Shown piece by piece: positions 36,125-45,752 of a stretch of DNA of 64,000 bases. The notes beneath the pieces were generated by a model that saw nothing but the letters and a program-made list of their open reading frames with translations, was not told the origin of the DNA and searched no databases. The position numbers and the translations under genes were made by a program. Position 1 is the stretch's first letter, and every line of letters starts with the position of its first letter. The stretch comes from an uncultured Pseudomonadota bacterium (GTDB lineage Bacteria; Myxococcota_A; UBA796; GCA-2862545), in the NCBI GenBank assembly GCA_913061235.1, contig CAJXTB010000005.1, forward strand, positions 274,326-338,325. Direction: 5' to 3'.

Positions 36125-36598
36125 CTAGCCTTCCAGCGTGCGGAGCAAGGAGACCATCTCAATGGCGGCCATACCAGCGTCGGCACCCTTGTTGCCGGCC
36201 TTGGTGCCTGAGCGCTCAATCGCCTGCTCGATCGTGTCGGTAGTCAACACGCCGAAGATGATCGGTACGCCAGTATCTAGGCCGACCTGACCCACACCCT
36301 TCGCGACTTCGTTGGCGACAAAGTCAAAGTGTGGCGTCGAGCCTCGAATCACGGCGCCGAGCGAAATGACCGCCGCGTAGCGACCAGACCGAGCAGCTGC
36401 CTGGCAGACCATTGGAATCTCGAACGCGCCTGGCGCCCAGATGACATCCACACGGGTGTCAGGGTCAATGCCATGCCGACGCAACACGTCTTCACAGCCG
36501 GAAATGAGCGGCTCAGTGATGAAGGTGTTGAACCGGCCGGCGACAATGGCGAACTTGCCACCAGGGTCAGTGAGGTGGCCTTCGAGGACGCGTGACAT
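36125..36598 (-). CDS. ribH: 6,7-dimethyl-8-ribityllumazine synthase
   Basis: This enzyme condenses the RibB product with the RibD-derived pyrimidine in riboflavin synthesis. Of its 157 residues, [36 protein letters not shown] and [15 protein letters not shown] are the substrate-binding segments. His in TPHFDF is the catalytic base. AGGAG lies ahead of the ATG. Confidence 0.95.
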   Translation of the reverse strand: MSRVLEGHLTDPGGKFAIVAGRFNTFITEPLISGCEDVLRRHGIDPDTRVDVIWAPGAFEIPMVCQAAARSGRYAAVISLGAVIRGSTPHFDFVANEVAKGVGQVGLDTGVPIIFGVLTTDTIEQAIERSGTKAGNKGADAGMAAIEMVSLLRTLEG

Positions 36599-36663
36599 TC
36601 TGGACTCCTATCGAGCCCGCCGCGTATCGTGTACAGCGGGCAAGGTCGATGTCCCTGACGTTG

Positions 36664-37803
36664 TCAGACGTCCAGCGACACACGCTCGACGATGTTTAGG
36701 CCGTAGGACTCGATGCCTACGATGGGTCGCGTGCTGCTAGTGAGCAGTCGCAAGTCCTTGCAACCTAGATCAACCAGGATCTGGCATCCCGCCCCCAGGT
36801 CCCGCAACGCTTCCGCTGTGGCTCGTGGCAGCTCTGGCTTGGTCCCAGCAAAGTCACGACGCCACGCGGCTTCGAGCTCTGGCGCACCACCACCATTTTG
36901 GTGCATCAGAACCAAAGCACCGCCGTGCTTGGCAATCTCTGCCATGGCGGCTTGTGCCTGGCGCGCGGCCTTCGACACCGGCTCACCAAGGAAAGACCAT
37001 GGAGGAGGTGACGCTTGAACGCGAACGGTGGTCATTCCGCTGCCGATCTCGCCCTGCCACAGAGCCATGTGGTGCTCTCCACGCATACCTTCGTACAGGC
37101 GAGAATTGAAGGTACCAAGTCCAGGAACCTCAACGGTGCCATCTTCAACGGGGGTCACAATGCGCTCATTGCGCATGCGGTACTTGATGAGGTCTGCCAC
37201 CGCGACAATGCGCATGTTGTGCTCTGCGCCGAACTTCATCAGGTCAGGCATACGAGCCATCTCGCCGTCATCACGGATGATCTCGCAGATGACTCCGGCT
37301 GGCATCAGGCCAGACATGCGCGCGAGGTCTACAGAGCCTTCGGTCTGGCCGACACGCTCAAGGACACCGCCAGCACGAGCACGTAGCGGGAACATGTGGC
37401 CTGGGGTCACAATGTCGCGTGGGGTCGCATCTGGCTGAATCGCAGCACGAATGGTCTCGGCTCTGTCCGCAGAGCTGATGCCGGTCGTGACGTTGTGACG
37501 GGCTTCAATGCTCACGGTGAACGCGGTCTCGTAGGCACTCTGATTGTTCGTCGCCATCATGGGCAACGCAAGACGTTCGATCTGCTCGTTGGTCATGGAC
37601 AAGCAGACCAAGCCACGAGCATGCATGACCATGAAGGTGATGGCTTCTGGCGTACACATCTCGGCGGCGATGACGATGTCGCCTTCATTCTCGCGGTCTT
37701 CATCGTCCACCAGAATGACCATTTTACCGGCCTTCATGTCGGCGATGGCAAGCTCAACGCGGGTGATTGGATCCGGGTGGAGCACGTCATTTGAGTCGGT
37801 CAT
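36664..37803 (-). CDS. ribB: 3,4-dihydroxy-2-butanone-4-phosphate synthase fused to a degenerate GTP cyclohydrolase II domain (RibBX type)
   Basis: The N-terminal 200 residues are a complete RibB: VILVDDEDRENEGDIVIAA, FMVMHARGLVC, TGISSADRAETI and VTPGHMFPLRA. Residues about 210-379 align in length and ends with GTP cyclohydrolase II (RLYEGMRGEHHMALWQGEIG, GIESYGLNIVERV). However, the zinc site that should read C-x10-CDCG is replaced by RVQASPPPWSFLGEPVSKAA, and the GRNIGL loop is gone. The second half is therefore almost surely not a GTP cyclohydrolase II. Such RibBX hybrids are known (for example in Shewanella). A separate ribA must exist elsewhere. The start overlaps the ribE stop (ATGA). 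Confidence 0.92.
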   Translation of the reverse strand: MTDSNDVLHPDPITRVELAIADMKAGKMVILVDDEDRENEGDIVIAAEMCTPEAITFMVMHARGLVCLSMTNEQIERLALPMMATNNQSAYETAFTVSIEARHNVTTGISSADRAETIRAAIQPDATPRDIVTPGHMFPLRARAGGVLERVGQTEGSVDLARMSGLMPAGVICEIIRDDGEMARMPDLMKFGAEHNMRIVAVADLIKYRMRNERIVTPVEDGTVEVPGLGTFNSRLYEGMRGEHHMALWQGEIGSGMTTVRVQASPPPWSFLGEPVSKAARQAQAAMAEIAKHGGALVLMHQNGGGAPELEAAWRRDFAGTKPELPRATAEALRDLGAGCQILVDLGCKDLRLLTSSTRPIVGIESYGLNIVERVSLDV

Positions 37804-38441
37804 TTTGCAAATCCGTGTTGTTTCAAGAAATCGAGTGTCAGGCCGCCGCTTTTCTCGGCGCCTAGGAGGCGTTCAACGTACTTAGCGAGGATGTCGACCT
37901 CGATGTTCACGCGTTCGCCAGCAGCGTGGCGTGTAACGGCAGTGACGTCAGACGTATGGGGGACGATGTTGACCCGGAACCGATGGCCCCGGACCTCATT
38001 GACGGTGAGGCTTACGCCGTCAATGCAGATACTTCCCTTAGCGGCGACGTAGCGGGACAGATCTGCCGGAATCTCGATCCAGACGACCCAGCTCTCGGCC
38101 TGATTCTCGGTGCTGATAACGACGCCCATGCCATCGACGTGTCCCTGGACCAGGTGGCCCCCGAGACGGTCGCCCACGCGCAGCGCCCGTTCCAGATGGA
38201 CGTGCGACCCGACTTTCAGCGCGCCTGTACTGGTGAGTCGAAGGGTCTCAGCACCAGCTGTGGCGATGAAGCGGTCCCCTTGGAAGGACTCAGCCGTCAA
38301 GCACACACCGTTCACCGCAATGGAAGCGCCAATGTCGACGTGTTCCAAGGGAATCTTCGTGCGAATCGCCAGCTCAATGCCGCGGCCTCTTGGCACGATG
38401 GCCATTACCTCGCCGGTGTCCTCAACCAAACCCGTAAACAT
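37800..38441 (-). CDS. ribE: Riboflavin synthase alpha subunit
   Basis: The 213-residue product has the two-fold repeated lumazine-binding barrel. It begins MFTGLVEDTGEV, has SIAVNGVCLTAES in the first half, GGHLVQGHVDG between halves, and SICIDGVSLTVNEV in the second. It dismutates two lumazines to riboflavin. It starts one base after the ribD stop. Confidence 0.95.
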   Translation of the reverse strand: MFTGLVEDTGEVMAIVPRGRGIELAIRTKIPLEHVDIGASIAVNGVCLTAESFQGDRFIATAGAETLRLTSTGALKVGSHVHLERALRVGDRLGGHLVQGHVDGMGVVISTENQAESWVVWIEIPADLSRYVAAKGSICIDGVSLTVNEVRGHRFRVNIVPHTSDVTAVTRHAAGERVNIEVDILAKYVERLLGAEKSGGLTLDFLKQHGFAK

Positions 38442-39530
38442 CTACGCCTCCACAAGATGAACGGCGCCGTAGCGCAGCACGACGTCGGGCCCCAACATCC
38501 CGGCGCTGCGCACCGTCAACGTGACGGCATCGGCCAACGAAACGAGCGGCTTCCCACCGACCCATGGGCGTCCTCCGGGGAGAATACGGCCACTCTGGTA
38601 TAGGACGACTTCGTCGACTAGGCGGGCGTCCAAGACCGAGCGAGCGATCTGTCCCCCCCCCTCAATCAACACCCGGTGAAGGCCGCGTCTGGCCACTTCC
38701 GTCAGTGCAGCCTGGATATCGACTCCGCCCTCTCCGCGTGGAACCCGCACAATATCGGCAGGGAGCTCGACGTCAGGAGCATCTTCCGCACAAATGACCA
38801 CCACACGCTCGGTTCCGCGGAACACTGCAGAATCCGCTGGCGTGCGTAGCCGGCTGTCCAGGATGACCGGCACGGGGTTGTCACCGGCCACGCCGCGCAC
38901 AGTCAGCCGCGGGTTGTCCGCGAGCACAGTTCCAACTCCCACCAAGATGGCGTCATGGTTGGCTCGGAGACGGTGGCCGTCAGAGCGCGCATCGGGACCG
39001 GTAATCCACTGACTCTCTCCAGATGCAGTAGCGATGTTGCCATCGAGAGAGGCGGCAATCTTGAGCGTTACCTCTGGCAGACCATGGGTAACGGCGCGAG
39101 CGAAACCACGAATAACGGCGTCACAGGCTTCCTTGCGAAGCCCTAGGTCTACGGCAATGCCCGCAGCCCGCAGATCATCGAGACCTTTGCCCTGCATGGG
39201 CGGAAACGGGTCGACCGAACCTACGACTACCCGTGAGACACCCGCGGCAATCACCGCATGGGTACAGGGAGCCGTCCGCCCAACATGACGACAGGGCTCC
39301 AGCGTGACGTACATCGTCGCCCCATCTGCGGTGTGGCCAGCATCCGAGACAGCGCGTAGGCAAGCGACTTCTGCATGGGCTCCACCTACCGGCTGGGTGT
39401 GCCCAACCCCCAGAACCACCCCATCGCGAACGATAACAGCACCGACACTCGGGTTTGGGGCCGTCGTCCCCATTGCGGACCGGGCTTGCTGCACGGCCAT
39501 AGCCATGAATCGCTCATCACCAAGACTCAC
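38442..39530 (-). CDS. ribD: Bifunctional riboflavin deaminase/reductase
   Basis: The N-terminal deaminase (1-145) has the zinc motif GGAHAEVACL and EPCRHVGRTAPCTH. The C-terminal reductase (150-362) has LKIAASLDGNIATASGES, WITGPDARSD and HRVLIEGGGQIARS. The 362 residues match the family. Together the halves carry out the second and third steps of riboflavin synthesis. The ATG overlaps the nrdR stop (ATGA). No FMN riboswitch precedes the rib genes, which are embedded in a longer operon. Confidence 0.95.
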   Translation of the reverse strand: MSLGDERFMAMAVQQARSAMGTTAPNPSVGAVIVRDGVVLGVGHTQPVGGAHAEVACLRAVSDAGHTADGATMYVTLEPCRHVGRTAPCTHAVIAAGVSRVVVGSVDPFPPMQGKGLDDLRAAGIAVDLGLRKEACDAVIRGFARAVTHGLPEVTLKIAASLDGNIATASGESQWITGPDARSDGHRLRANHDAILVGVGTVLADNPRLTVRGVAGDNPVPVILDSRLRTPADSAVFRGTERVVVICAEDAPDVELPADIVRVPRGEGGVDIQAALTEVARRGLHRVLIEGGGQIARSVLDARLVDEVVLYQSGRILPGGRPWVGGKPLVSLADAVTLTVRSAGMLGPDVVLRYGAVHLVEA

Positions 39531-39982
39531 GATTGCTCCGCATCACGCAAGGGCTGGATGGCGTCGATGAACTGCTCAACGCTCTCAAAAGCACCGTATA
39601 CGCTGGCAAAACGAACATAAGCAACCTCATCCACGACCAGCAGTGCAGCCATGACCGCCTCACCAACGGCTGACGCCGGAATGTCAGACTCTCGACGACT
39701 CTCGAGACGGTGCTCCACATCTCGGGCCAGTTCGTCGAGCCTTGCGGAATCAACGGGACGCTTGCGGCACGCCAATGCCAAGCCATGTAGGACCTTGCCA
39801 CGGGCGTACGGCTCGCGGCGACCGTCCTTCTTAACGACCCACAACACCCGCTTTTCCGGACGCTCGTGAGTGGTGAACCGCTCGCCGCAGGCCAAACATT
39901 CGCGCCGACGACGCACTGCATCGCCGGTCGTGCGCGAATCAACCACACGGGATTCCGCATCATCGCAGGCAGGACAGCGCAT
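39527..39982 (-). CDS. nrdR: Transcriptional repressor NrdR
   Basis: The 151-residue product has an N-terminal zinc ribbon [17 protein letters not shown] with Cys3, Cys6, and Cys31 and Cys34 in ECLACGERF. An ATP-cone follows (KRVLWVVKKDGRREPYARGK). NrdR senses (d)ATP and represses ribonucleotide reductase genes. The ATG shares a base with the glyA stop. The nrdR-ribD neighbourhood is widespread. Confidence 0.95.
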   Translation of the reverse strand: MRCPACDDAESRVVDSRTTGDAVRRRRECLACGERFTTHERPEKRVLWVVKKDGRREPYARGKVLHGLALACRKRPVDSARLDELARDVEHRLESRRESDIPASAVGEAVMAALLVVDEVAYVRFASVYGAFESVEQFIDAIQPLRDAEQS

Positions 39983-41229
39983 CAGCTCGCCTGAAGATCG
40001 GCATAAATGGGGCGCTTGTCGCACAGCTCGCGGACTTGATGACGAATACGTTCGAGGGCATCGGCGTCATCGCGCGCTTCAATGGCGTCGGCAATCCAGT
40101 GGCCAACCTGAACGCTGTCGTTCCGATCACAGCCACGTGTGGTCATGGCTGGTGTTCCCACGCGCACACCGCTGGTGACAAACGGGGAGCGCTTCTCACC
40201 AGGGACAGTATTCTTGTTGGTTGTGATGCCGGCCCGCCCGAGCGCTTCTTCGGCTTCCTTACCGGAGCACAATTCACCGAAGTCGATCAGCAACAGGTGG
40301 TTGTCGGTTCCACCGGTGACCAACGTGTGTCCGCGCTCCAGTAGAGCTTCTGCCATACCTTGGGCGTTGTCGATGACCTGTTGGCAGTAGGTCGTAAACT
40401 CCGGCTTCAGCGCCTCTGCGAAGGCAACGGCCTTGCCAGCGATGACGTGCATAAGCGGGCCACCCTGCGTACCTGGGAACACCGCCTTGTTCATAGCGTT
40501 GCCCCACTTGCGCTTGGCGAGAATCAGTCCGCCCCGCGGTCCACGCAATGTCTTGTGCGTGGTGGTGGTCACGAAGTCACAGTGCGGAACCGGACTTGGG
40601 TGCAGTCCCGTTGCGACCAAACCAGCAATGTGAGCCATGTCGGCTACGAGAACAGCACCAACTTCGTCCGCAACTTCTCGGAAGGCAGCAAAATCAATGA
40701 TTCGCGGGTAAGCAGAAGCACCGACGATCAGCATGCGCGGCTGGTGCTTGCGCGCCTGATCACGGACCTGGTCCATGTCGATGCGGCCGGTCTGTAGTGA
40801 CAAGCCGAAGTGCTGGGCATTGTACAGAAGACCCGAGCTGTTGACGGGCGAGCCATGGCTCAGGTGCCCACCATGGGACAAATCTAAGCCCAAGATGGTG
40901 TCCCCGGCCTTGCAGACGGCCAAGTAGACCGCAGCATTTGCCTGTGCGCCGGAGTGCGGCTGAACATTGGCAGCCACCGCTCCGAAGAGTTCCTTCGCCC
41001 GATCACGAGCGATAGATTCAACCACGTCTACGTGCTCACAACCACCGTAGTAGCGACGCCCTGGTAGACCTTCGGCGTACTTATTGGTGAGAACGGACCC
41101 CACAGCCTCAAGGACCGCTGGAGAGACGTAGTTTTCCGAAGCGATGAGCTCGAGCTCATGCTGCTGACGGTGAAACTCGGACGTCATGGCTGCGAAGACT
41201 TCGGGGTCTTGCTGGCTAAGGACTGTCAT
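39982..41229 (-). CDS. glyA: Serine hydroxymethyltransferase
   Basis: GlyA turns serine and tetrahydrofolate into glycine and methylene-tetrahydrofolate with PLP. The 415 residues carry [46 protein letters not shown] and the PLP-lysine segment [14 protein letters not shown]. The ATG at 41229 is preceded by AAGGAGG. The in-frame extension to 41328 is not protein-like. It is the first gene of the glyA-nrdR-ribDE-ribB-ribH-nusB-mazG-DUF2752 run, in which nearly every junction overlaps. Confidence 0.95.
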   Translation of the reverse strand: MTVLSQQDPEVFAAMTSEFHRQQHELELIASENYVSPAVLEAVGSVLTNKYAEGLPGRRYYGGCEHVDVVESIARDRAKELFGAVAANVQPHSGAQANAAVYLAVCKAGDTILGLDLSHGGHLSHGSPVNSSGLLYNAQHFGLSLQTGRIDMDQVRDQARKHQPRMLIVGASAYPRIIDFAAFREVADEVGAVLVADMAHIAGLVATGLHPSPVPHCDFVTTTTHKTLRGPRGGLILAKRKWGNAMNKAVFPGTQGGPLMHVIAGKAVAFAEALKPEFTTYCQQVIDNAQGMAEALLERGHTLVTGGTDNHLLLIDFGELCSGKEAEEALGRAGITTNKNTVPGEKRSPFVTSGVRVGTPAMTTRGCDRNDSVQVGHWIADAIEARDDADALERIRHQVRELCDKRPIYADLQAS

Positions 41230-41263
41230 CGGCCCTCCTTGGACTGGAGCGTGGCCGGCGTTG

Positions 41264-41722
41264 TTATCCGTCTTGGGGTGCCAGTGCCTCGATCTTAGCG
41301 ACCCGGCGACTGTGCCGCCCCCCTTCAAAGGATGCGTCTAGCCAAGCTGTCAGACAGCCAAGTGCAAGCTCAACACCCACGATTCGTGCCCCCAGGCACA
41401 ACACCCGTGCATCATTGTGTTCCGCGACCAATCGTGCGGACACAGGGTCCGACACACAGGCTGCGCGCACTCCCGGAACCTTGCACGCGGCCATCGCCAT
41501 GCCCTGTCCCGAGCCACAGATCAGCAAACCTCGGTCGGCTCGCCCATCAGCAACTGCTGTCGCCACTGGGTGCGCATAGTCGGGGTAGTCGACACTGTGT
41601 GATCCGTCGGCGCCAATGTCGGTGACAGTATGGCCGAACTCCTCAAGCTTCTTGACCAGAGCCGCCTTCAGTTCAACGCCACCATGGTCTGCTCCGACCC
41701 AGATGCGCAGGGCCGTGCCCAT
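41264..41722 (-). CDS. rpiB: Ribose-5-phosphate isomerase B
   Basis: The 152-residue product has [43 protein letters not shown] with the catalytic Cys, [13 protein letters not shown] and [14 protein letters not shown]. It interconverts ribose-5-phosphate and ribulose-5-phosphate, the substrate of RibB downstream. The ATG overlaps the fabF stop by one base. Confidence 0.94.
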   Translation of the reverse strand: MGTALRIWVGADHGGVELKAALVKKLEEFGHTVTDIGADGSHSVDYPDYAHPVATAVADGRADRGLLICGSGQGMAMAACKVPGVRAACVSDPVSARLVAEHNDARVLCLGARIVGVELALGCLTAWLDASFEGGRHSRRVAKIEALAPQDG

Positions 41723-42969
41723 CAGTCTTCTGTCCACTTCTTCAGGGCCAAGACGGCGTTGGTACCACCGAAGCCGAAGCCGTTCGACAGCACGACCTCG
41801 GGGTCGATCTTGCGTGCGCCTTCCGCAACAACGTCTAGGTCACACTCGGGGTCAGGCGTCGTGTAGTTCGCCGTAGGCGGAACGATTCCAGTGTGTAGTG
41901 CCAACACCGAAGCAACCGCTTCAACCCCCCCAGCGGCCCCGAGCAGATGCCCTGTCACACCCTTGGTGCTGCTGACCGCTAGCTTGTCGGCGTGAGAACC
42001 AAAGACCGAACGGATGGCGGCGGTCTCATGCGAATCATTGAGAGGAGTACTGGTGCCGTGAGCGTTGATGTAGTCCACATCTGACGGCTTGAGGCCAGCG
42101 CGCCTAAGCGCCCCCGCCATGCACCGAGCCGCACCCGCGCCTCCAGGTGCCGGAGCAGTGACGTGATGGGCGTCCGTCGTCGATGCGTAGCCAACGACCT
42201 CGGCGTAGATTCGGGCATCTCTTGCACGCGCATGCTCGAGGGTCTCCAGAATCACAATGCCGGCCCCCTCGCCCATGACGAATCCGTCACGGTTCGCGTC
42301 GAACGGTCGAGATGCGGTCGCTGGGTCGTCGTTGCGCTTGGACAGCGCACGCATGGACTGAAATCCGCAGATGCCGACCGGAGTGAGGCTGGCCTCCGTT
42401 CCGCCAGCAATAGCCATGTCGGCGTCACCCATTGCGAGCAGGCGCCAGGCTTCACCGATGTTGTGATTTCCAGCGGCACACGCTGTAGAGATGCACAGGC
42501 TCGGACCACGCGCGCCATAGCGAATCGCGATGTGGCCGCCGGCCAAGTTGTTCAGGCTGCGGGGAATGAAAAACGGACTGACACCCTTGGCGCCGCGATC
42601 GGAGTAGTCAACAACACCGTCCGCGATCTCGGGCAAGCCACCAATGCCTGTGCCAACGTAGGTGGCCACACGGTCGCCATCGGGCAGCTTCTCGCCAACA
42701 GGGAACCCGGCGTCTTCCATGGCGTCGTCTGCGGCAGCGAGGGCAAAGGCTGTAAACCGGCCAACACGACGGGCCTCCCTTCGCCCAATGCGAGCATCCA
42801 CATCGAAATCGTCCACCTGTCCGGCGATTTGTGTTGTGTACCCTTCACAATCAAATCGGGTCAGCGGACCAATGCCAGACCGTCCAGCAAGCATCGCGTC
42901 CCACATCGTGGCAACAGTCGAACCAGCAGGAGAAATAGCACCTAGGCCTGTGATTACGACGCGGTTCAT
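41722..42969 (-). CDS. fabF: Beta-ketoacyl-ACP synthase II
   Basis: FabF elongates fatty acids by condensing acyl-ACP with malonyl-ACP. Of its 415 residues, the Cys-His-His triad lies in STACAAGNHNIGEA, NAHGTSTPLND and VTGHLLGAAGG. NGFGFGGTNAVL is the C-terminal family mark. GGAGGG precedes the ATG at 42969. Confidence 0.95.
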   Translation of the reverse strand: MNRVVITGLGAISPAGSTVATMWDAMLAGRSGIGPLTRFDCEGYTTQIAGQVDDFDVDARIGRREARRVGRFTAFALAAADDAMEDAGFPVGEKLPDGDRVATYVGTGIGGLPEIADGVVDYSDRGAKGVSPFFIPRSLNNLAGGHIAIRYGARGPSLCISTACAAGNHNIGEAWRLLAMGDADMAIAGGTEASLTPVGICGFQSMRALSKRNDDPATASRPFDANRDGFVMGEGAGIVILETLEHARARDARIYAEVVGYASTTDAHHVTAPAPGGAGAARCMAGALRRAGLKPSDVDYINAHGTSTPLNDSHETAAIRSVFGSHADKLAVSSTKGVTGHLLGAAGGVEAVASVLALHTGIVPPTANYTTPDPECDLDVVAEGARKIDPEVVLSNGFGFGGTNAVLALKKWTED

Positions 42970-42987
42970 CGGTCCCTCCAATCAATG

Positions 42988-43006
42988 GGGGCGACTAAAC
43001 CGCCCC
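42988..43006 (-). promoter_or_regulatory. Hairpin between acpP and fabF
   Basis: GGGGCG and CGCCCC with a 7-base loop lie 18-37 bases ahead of the fabF start in the acpP-fabF transcript. No T run follows, so it is not a classical terminator. It could protect the acpP 3' end or damp readthrough into fabF. Confidence 0.35.
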
Positions 43007-43083
43007 GTCGTGCAAACGATACCGGTTGTCGAGCGGTGCGGGGCACTCATGGCTCCCGCGCACGCTCAAAACGCTCGGTCTTC

Positions 43084-43326
43084 CTAAGAAGCGTGTGCGT
43101 TGATGTAGTCGATAGCATCCTGAACGGTGCGGATCTTTTCGGCTTCGTCGTCCGGAATTTCAACATCGAATTCCTTCTCAATGGCCATGACCAACTCGAC
43201 GATGTCGAGGGAATCGGCATTGAGGTTGTCGATGAACGAAGCCGTGGAGACAACTTCGTTGAGGGGCACTCCGAGGCTCTCGGCAATGATGTGCTGGACC
43301 TTCTCTACGATTTCGGTGCTGGACAT
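43084..43326 (-). CDS. acpP: Acyl carrier protein
   Basis: The acidic 80-residue protein has the phosphopantetheine site in [12 protein letters not shown] and the ends [12 protein letters not shown] and [13 protein letters not shown]. It carries acyl chains for FabF and PlsX encoded beside it. AGGAG stands 7 bases ahead of the ATG. A longer in-frame start at 43383 is not supported. Confidence 0.97.
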   Translation of the reverse strand: MSSTEIVEKVQHIIAESLGVPLNEVVSTASFIDNLNADSLDIVELVMAIEKEFDVEIPDDEAEKIRTVQDAIDYINAHAS

Positions 43327-43404
43327 GACGGCTCCTGACGTTTCATGAATGATGGCGCGCCCCCTATCCCTATTGGCAAACAAGGAGCAACGGCACGACG
43401 CGGG

Positions 43405-44394
43405 TCAGTGGCCCAGAGCACGTCCCAAACGCTGCTCTATCGCCGTCACAAGTCCGTCTTCAGCGGCCCGTTTCGCCATCTGAATGCCGGCAGCCGCGGC
43501 GGCCGGTCCTGTTCGACCATGGCCAACAACTACGACGCCCTTCACGCCCAAAAGCAAGGCTCCGCCCGTAGCTTCCCAGGCAAGCCGGTTTCTCAAATGA
43601 CGTAGACGACGCTGCAGCAACCACGCCGCCACTTGTGCGACCGGCTCTCGTCCCAGCTCTCGGCGGGCGATCGTCAAAACGGTCTCTGCAGTCGCCTCGA
43701 CGGTCTTCAAGAAGATGTTCCCGACGAAGCCGTCGCACACCACTACGTCGCACCCTCCTGACAGAGCCGTTGTCGGCTCCACATTGCCAACGAAGTTCAC
43801 AGGGGCGTCAACCAGTCGCTGTTGAGCAGACCGCACTTGATCGTTTCCCTTCGACGGCTCTTCCCCGATCGACAGCAAGCCAACCCGAGGGACAGCAGTC
43901 CCCAAGACCTCAGCGAAGACACTACCGAGTACCGCAAAGCTCGCGAGTTGCTCACTCCGGCAGTCCACATTCGCGCCGCTGTCAACGACGACTAGACGTC
44001 CACCATCTGCTCGTGGAAGTACCGAGGCGATGGCAGGACGTTCCACACCGGGCAGGATCCCGAGCTCCAGCACAGCCGCCACTAGGGTCGCGCCGGTAGG
44101 ACCTGCGCTGAACACACTCGACGCGCGCCCTTCGGCTACCTCGCGTAGGGCAATCCGAATGGATGTATCAGGCTCCCGCCGGATGGACTTCGGAGTTGCA
44201 TCTGCAGGAAAAGCATTTCCGCGGGCAATTACCGAAAGGCCACCAGTACGACGACGCCCTGGAATTGAGACGTTTCCGACCAGACGCACCAATACCCCGG
44301 AGCGTGCTGCCTTTCGAGCAGCAGCTACCAGGGCGACTGGCGCGTGATCTCCCCCGAACGCATCTACAGCGACGGGGAGCTCAACCTCGCTCAC
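43405..44394 (-). CDS. plsX: Phosphate acyltransferase PlsX
   Basis: PlsX makes acyl-phosphate from acyl-ACP for phospholipid synthesis. The 329 residues include VAVDAFGGDHAP, SSVFSAGPTGATLVAAV, VVVDSGANVDC, LLSIGEEPSKGND, NFVGNVEP and VVCDGFVGNIFLKTVE. Start is GTG in GTGA overlapping the rpmF stop. The run yceD-rpmF-plsX-acpP-fabF is a classic bacterial order. Confidence 0.95.
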   Translation of the reverse strand: MSEVELPVAVDAFGGDHAPVALVAAARKAARSGVLVRLVGNVSIPGRRRTGGLSVIARGNAFPADATPKSIRREPDTSIRIALREVAEGRASSVFSAGPTGATLVAAVLELGILPGVERPAIASVLPRADGGRLVVVDSGANVDCRSEQLASFAVLGSVFAEVLGTAVPRVGLLSIGEEPSKGNDQVRSAQQRLVDAPVNFVGNVEPTTALSGGCDVVVCDGFVGNIFLKTVEATAETVLTIARRELGREPVAQVAAWLLQRRLRHLRNRLAWEATGGALLLGVKGVVVVGHGRTGPAAAAAGIQMAKRAAEDGLVTAIEQRLGRALGH

Positions 44395-44579
44395 TCGGCG
44401 TTAGCGACCTCGATGATCTGCTTGCCGCGGTATTGACCACAGCCATTGCAGAGATGGTGACGCAGCTTTGGCTCACCACAGTTCGGGCACGACTCCACTG
44501 CAGCAGTGAAGTTGAGATGGTCGTGTGCACGACGCATGTCGCGGCGGGCACGGGAAGCGCGCTTTTTAGGGACAGCCAT
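44391..44579 (-). CDS. rpmF: Large ribosomal subunit protein bL32
   Basis: The 62-residue protein begins MAVPKKRASRARRDMRRAHD and has a zinc ribbon (CPNCGE and CNGCGQY), so this is the Cys-containing form. GGAG precedes the ATG. Confidence 0.97.
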   Translation of the reverse strand: MAVPKKRASRARRDMRRAHDHLNFTAAVESCPNCGEPKLRHHLCNGCGQYRGKQIIEVANAE

Positions 44580-44591
44580 GACGTGGCTCCT

Positions 44592-45104
44592 TCAAGTATC
44601 GGTCCAATTGCGGAGGGATGAAAAAACGGAATGGCCAGATGACTCTGGCGCGCCGCTAAGCAAAGTACGTGTCCGTTCTTCGCATGCGGGTTCGTCTTCG
44701 CAGACTACGCGGGGGGGCAACGCGAGAGCCAAGGCTTCGCGCAGTGTATCGGCAAGATCGATGTGTCCGTCGGCATACCAGCCAACGTCCAACTGGTCGC
44801 TCTTTAGCTCACTTTCGGGTGCATCGCTGATCTGACGTCCACGAGGGACGTAGGAAAGGTCAACATCGGTGTCCACAACAAGAGCCGTAGACTCGCCGCA
44901 ACGCTCACATGTACGCAAGGCTGCAGCCCGCACGGCACCCGTCACAAAGACATGGCCGTGTGCACGCCGCAGATCCAAAATCGTAGATAGGTCCGTTAGT
45001 GTTGTCTCCAACACCTCCGACGCCGCCGTCACCGCCCACACATCAGCCATTCCAGCAGTTACCTGCTGGTCCCGGTCATCGATGTGGTCGACCCTGACGC
45101 GCAT
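44592..45104 (-). CDS. yceD: YceD/DUF177 family protein
   Basis: The 170-residue product contains GHVFVTGAVRAAALRTCERC and the family ending with ADTLREALALALPPRVVCED followed by a Cys. YceD proteins are encoded just ahead of rpmF in most bacteria and are linked to 23S rRNA accumulation. GGAGG lies before the ATG. It is probably the promoter-proximal gene of the rpmF-plsX-acpP-fabF unit. Confidence 0.9.
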   Translation of the reverse strand: MRVRVDHIDDRDQQVTAGMADVWAVTAASEVLETTLTDLSTILDLRRAHGHVFVTGAVRAAALRTCERCGESTALVVDTDVDLSYVPRGRQISDAPESELKSDQLDVGWYADGHIDLADTLREALALALPPRVVCEDEPACEERTRTLLSGAPESSGHSVFSSLRNWTDT

Positions 45105-45228
45105 CCTATCCTCCGTTCCTGGATCTGGAACCGGCGGCTATTAGCCCCTCTTGCACCAAGGGGCAAGCAGTCCGCGATTCCAGCGTGACCTAGCCCAGCG
45201 GTACCAGTTGCTGTTAAGCTCGCGCGCC

Positions 45229-45705
45229 ATGCGTACCTCTCTACTACTACTACTGATCGCCGGCTGCTCAACTGCTCCTCCTGGAGCCGAAGAAGCAAGG
45301 TCTTATGTGTCGTCTTTAGAACCACTCGTCTACGAGAACGGTCTTCTGGCACAAGGGATGTTGGGGGCTGCTGCAGACGTTCACGACGGGGACATCGACT
45401 CTGCCCCTCTGGTGTCGTGGTGGAAAGATGACTTTGCGCCTCTCAGCCAGCACCTGGCACATCAAGCCGCTGCGGTGACTGCGCCCCCCGATTGGAGTGC
45501 GCGACACCAGCAGCTGGTGACCGTCTGGGAGATGCGGGCTGCCGCCTATGTTCAGCTGGACATTGCTGTGACGGAAGGCAACGCCGAGCTGTGGACGACC
45601 GGCCGTTCGGCAGCCGACACCGCAAAAATTCGCGAGGAAGAATGGTTCCGAAACGCGGATGAGTCCCTTGCCCCCTATGGTCTGGCCCTCGATCAATACC
45701 CATGA
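45229..45705 (+). CDS. Lipoprotein of unknown function
   Basis: The 158-residue product starts MRTSLLLLLIAGC with lipobox IAGC (Cys13). The mature part is helical, Trp-containing and acidic (LVSWWKDDFAPLSQHLAHQA, QQLVTVWEMRAAAYVQLDI). No family is recognised. The in-frame extension to 45151 lacks a signal peptide start. Its stop is 8 bases before the -35 of the tRNA promoter. Confidence 0.65.
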   Translation: MRTSLLLLLIAGCSTAPPGAEEARSYVSSLEPLVYENGLLAQGMLGAAADVHDGDIDSAPLVSWWKDDFAPLSQHLAHQAAAVTAPPDWSARHQQLVTVWEMRAAAYVQLDIAVTEGNAELWTTGRSAADTAKIREEEWFRNADESLAPYGLALDQYP

Positions 45706-45713
45706 TTTGAGGG

Positions 45714-45741
45714 TTGACAGTCCAGCGGCTGCTGTTACAAG
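45714..45741 (+). promoter_or_regulatory. Promoter of the tRNA-Gln/tRNA-Glu unit
   Basis: Perfect -35 TTGACA (45714-45719), a 16-base spacer and TACAAG (45736-45741). The tRNA begins 12 bases after the -10. Confidence 0.65.
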
Positions 45742-45752
45742 GGCGCCGTTGT

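Noticed and set aside
36599..39530. FMN riboswitch expected before riboflavin genes
   Set aside because: The rib genes overlap or abut within a glyA-nrdR operon, and the only spacer (36599-36663) is too short and has no RFN element.
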